A DNA stretch of 64,000 nucleotides from a bacterium (lineage in GTDB: Bacteria; Myxococcota_A; UBA9160; UBA4427): positions 1-64,000 of the forward strand of contig JANSYR010000020.1 in the NCBI GenBank assembly GCA_024742285.1. The letters run 5' to 3'. The notes beneath the pieces are model-generated. The model saw only the letters and a program-made list of their open reading frames with translations. It was not told where the DNA came from and ran no database searches. A program made the translations under genes and the position numbers. Shown piece after piece: positions 61,833 to 64,000 of the stretch (positions are counted from its first letter, which is position 1; every line of letters begins with the position of its first letter).

Positions 61833-62873
61833 ATGATGGTCACCGCCCCGCCGTCCGACGAGATCCAGGACGCCCCCGAAGAGCCGATCCTCGGCAACGC
61901 CCACTGGCTCTCGAAGTTCACGAAAGAAGAGCGCAAGGAGATCCTCTCCTTCGACGACAAGCGGAGCGTCTGGACCCTCGTCTTCAACTGGTCCGTCGTA
62001 TTCGGCGCGATGGCCCTGGTCGGGATCTCGAGCGGCTTCTGGCTCGTCCTGACGATCCCCCTCGCGCTCTTCCTGATCGGGGGGCGTCAGCTGGGCTTCG
62101 CGATCGTCATGCACGACGCAGCCCACCACGCGTTCCTGTCGAATCGCAAGTGGAACGACCTCGTCGGCAACTGGCTCGGCGCCTATCCGACCTGGTCGGA
62201 CGTGAAGCCCTACCGCCCCTACCACCTGGTCCACCACGCCAAGACCGGGACCGAGGAAGATCCGGACCTCTCGCTGACGCTGCCCTTCCCGCTCACCCGG
62301 TCGAGCTTCCGGCGCAAGGTCTGGCGCGACCTCTCCGGGCAGACCGGCTGGACCCAGATCAAGCAGACCTTCCTGCGCGACATGGGCTGGGGGAATCGTC
62401 GGACCCAGCGCAACCAGGGGCTCGAGCCCGGCGAGAAGCCGGACGTCGGCTGGCACAAGATCGCGCCGGTCGCGATCACGAACCTCGTGATCTTCGCCGT
62501 GCCGGCGAGCTTCGGTCGACCGGAGCTCTACCTGCTCTGGGTCGTCGCGCTCTTCACGACCTACCGCCTGGTGATCCGCATCCGCGCGATCGGCGAACAC
62601 GCCCTGTCGGGCCCCGCTGAGGACCCGCTGCGCAACACGCGGACGACGATCGCCTCGTGGTGGGAGCGGCTCTTCCTCGCCCCGAACTTCGTCAACTACC
62701 ACCTCGAGCACCATCTGCTCATGACGGTGCCCCACTACAACCTGCCGAAGATGCACCGCATGCTGCGGGACAAGGGGCTACTCGAGAACGCGCTCGTCTC
62801 GAACGGCTACCTCGAGGTGCTGCGCCGGGCGACGTCGAAGCCCGAAGCGCCGACGGAGGCCGCGGCGGCCTAG
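61833..62873 (+). CDS. membrane fatty acid desaturase
   Basis: 346 residues from the ATG at 61833 with GGAG about 8 bases upstream. The three His boxes of di-iron desaturases are HDAAHHAF (about 91-98), HLVHHAKTG (about 130-138) and NYHLEHHLLMTVP (about 290-300). Four hydrophobic segments (for example WSVVFGAMALVGISSGFWLVL) place the active site on the cytoplasmic side. It introduces a double bond into membrane lipids or acyl chains. It follows the PaaX-like gene by 109 bases, suggesting control by it. Regiospecificity is unknown. Confidence 0.93.
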   Translation: MMVTAPPSDEIQDAPEEPILGNAHWLSKFTKEERKEILSFDDKRSVWTLVFNWSVVFGAMALVGISSGFWLVLTIPLALFLIGGRQLGFAIVMHDAAHHAFLSNRKWNDLVGNWLGAYPTWSDVKPYRPYHLVHHAKTGTEEDPDLSLTLPFPLTRSSFRRKVWRDLSGQTGWTQIKQTFLRDMGWGNRRTQRNQGLEPGEKPDVGWHKIAPVAITNLVIFAVPASFGRPELYLLWVVALFTTYRLVIRIRAIGEHALSGPAEDPLRNTRTTIASWWERLFLAPNFVNYHLEHHLLMTVPHYNLPKMHRMLRDKGLLENALVSNGYLEVLRRATSKPEAPTEAAAA

Positions 62874-63940
62874 CAGACGGGAGCGTCGCTTCGCCCGCCG
62901 ACCTTGAGCGCCGCGTCCGCGCCCGCGCGCTGGAAGACCGGATCCGGCGCGCGGCGGTCCTCGCGCCAGCACGCTTCCGTCATCTTGATCGCGTGCTCCT
63001 GGATCGAGCACGCCGCGTGGTAGCGGGTCTCGTCCCAGTCCCCGGCGACGCGGATCACCTCTTCGTCGTCCTCCGGCGCCCCGTCCGGCTCGCCGAAGAT
63101 CGAGTGGAGCGCGCCGACCGCCTGGAGCACGAAGCCGCAGGCAGCGACGCGATCCTCGGGCTCGAGATACGGAAGCAGGATCCGCAGACCCGACGGAATC
63201 GTCAGCGCGTGGACGTAGGCGATCCGCGCCGTGGGATGAGCGACGTAGAGCCCCGCCGCGCCGAGACAGAGGGTGTCGAGCCAGGCGTCGACCTCGTCCG
63301 GAGACGGCAGCCGCGCTTGCCCGACGGCCTCGGCGAAAGGCGCCCAATCATCGAGCCGCTCGACCACGCGAAAGAAATACCCCGATCGTGCCTCGGCGTC
63401 GCCGAGCAGGGGCCACGCGCCGAGCGCCGCGTCGAGCGCCGCGTCGAGGCTCGCTTCCTTCGGCGTCGAGCCCGGTGTGCCCGGCAGCGTCTGATACCGC
63501 GCGGCCCAGTAGGCGAGACCGTGGGCCACCTCCTGGCGCCGCGCGGGGTGGTCCTCGCGTTCGAGCGCGCGCAGCCCGTGCACGACGCGGAGCAGACCGT
63601 GGCCCGCGGCGGCGAAGAGCCCCGGCAGGAGCGCGGGGACCTCGCTTCGAAGCAGGGTCGTGACGTCCCCCTCCCGCACGCGTTCCTCGAACGTCGTCAC
63701 CCACTCGGGCGCGCGCTCGATGTGGCCGAGGGCCTCGCCCCAGGCCGCCCGCGGAATGGACGCGCCCCGTTCGAGCGGAGGCAGCCGCGGCGCGTAGACG
63801 TCGACGAACGCCGGAATCTTCGCCTGGTGCCCGAGACGTTCCAGGGCCTCTGCGCCCATGGGTCCGTGGTTCGCGAGTCCCCCCGCGTACTCGAGCCCCA
63901 CCTGCTGGAAGCGTTCGAGTGCCTCGTCGTAGTTGCTCAT
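62870..63940 (-). CDS. questin oxidase family (DUF4243) protein
   Basis: 356 residues. SNHGPM-type motif seen as LANHGPMGAEALERLGHQAK near residues 22-41, then PAFVDVYAPRLPPLERG, EVPALLPGLFAAAGHGLLRVVHGLRAL and AHGLAYWAARYQTLPG, all typical of the questin-oxidase-like family. Fungal members catalyse Baeyer-Villiger-type ring opening of questin; bacterial roles are unknown. The conserved His residues (NHGP, AAGHG, VHGL) may be functional. The stop overlaps that of the desaturase (convergent). Upstream 63941-64000 holds only its leader. Confidence 0.75.
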   Translation of the reverse strand: MSNYDEALERFQQVGLEYAGGLANHGPMGAEALERLGHQAKIPAFVDVYAPRLPPLERGASIPRAAWGEALGHIERAPEWVTTFEERVREGDVTTLLRSEVPALLPGLFAAAGHGLLRVVHGLRALEREDHPARRQEVAHGLAYWAARYQTLPGTPGSTPKEASLDAALDAALGAWPLLGDAEARSGYFFRVVERLDDWAPFAEAVGQARLPSPDEVDAWLDTLCLGAAGLYVAHPTARIAYVHALTIPSGLRILLPYLEPEDRVAACGFVLQAVGALHSIFGEPDGAPEDDEEVIRVAGDWDETRYHAACSIQEHAIKMTEACWREDRRAPDPVFQRAGADAALKVGGRSDAPVC

Positions 63941-64000
63941 CGTCCGTCGCCCCGTCTGCGCGCGCCGGGGGCCGGGCCAACCGCTCCGACCGCCCGCGCC

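Overview
The window is a dense, high-GC chromosomal segment of a Gram-negative bacterium. The envelope type is shown by an RND/MMPL exporter, an AsmA-like protein, a heptose-phosphate adenylyltransferase, lipoproteins and signal peptidase II. The mix of acyl-CoA dehydrogenases, CaiB CoA-transferase, epoxide hydrolase, FrdABCD, a lipoprotein caspase and many two-component proteins suggests a metabolically versatile deltaproteobacterial/Myxococcota-like (or Binatota-like) environmental lineage. That placement is an inference from gene content only. I found no rRNA, tRNA, CRISPR array, transposase or plasmid function.

Layout: 0.7-3.0 kb, a two-gene acyl-CoA dehydrogenase operon. 3.7-15.4 kb, a visibly more AT-rich block with different codon use: a winged-helix/STAND-type ATPase regulator on the + strand faces a four-gene - strand operon (radical SAM enzyme, PilZ/LuxD-like hydrolase/methyltransferase fusion, MMPL exporter, membrane HK-REC-HK kinase). 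This is the most unusual part of the window. 15.5-19.2 kb, frdABCD with a candidate CRP/FNR-family site in its promoter. 19.2-22.5 kb, agmatine-to-putrescine genes around a homocysteine S-methyltransferase-like gene. 22.6-25.7 kb, a coupled disordered-membrane-protein/NYN pair, a TRL-like lipoprotein and a PEGA-caspase lipoprotein. 25.7-29.3 kb, a PEP synthase/PPDK regulatory protein divergent from leuS. 29.4-33.0 kb, two tandem paralogous membrane histidine kinases. 33.0-33.75 kb, a type II lumazine synthase under an FMN riboswitch.

33.9-37.7 kb: SDR, a phosphoribosylanthranilate isomerase-like protein, epoxide hydrolase, a DUF2959 lipoprotein and a small secreted protein. 37.9-40.0 kb: an NTF2-like/GST pair divergent from a TetR regulator. 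40.0-44.4 kb: a double CaiB CoA-transferase, heme O synthase and a DUF374 acyltransferase. 44.4-44.9 kb: non-coding DNA with nested inverted and direct repeats. 44.9-48.0 kb: ptsP and an XRE regulator. 48.1-54.2 kb: AsmA-like/heptose adenylyltransferase pair facing a moeA/hypothetical/acyltransferase operon. 54.4-58.9 kb: ntrBC, thiE and nupC, closely packed. 58.9-63.9 kb: M19 dipeptidase, lspA, a PaaX-like regulator, a fatty acid desaturase and a questin-oxidase-family protein.

Genes appear to work together mainly in small translationally coupled units (ATGA, GTGA or TGATG overlaps). The low-GC cluster reads as a self-contained signalling, synthesis and export module. Its kinase and wHTH-ATPase are candidate sensors/regulators. 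The PilZ domain could tie a hydrolase/methyltransferase to c-di-GMP, and the radical SAM enzyme plus MMPL pump suggest production and export of a small or lipid-like product. The individual domains are seen in the sequence; the pathway is inference.
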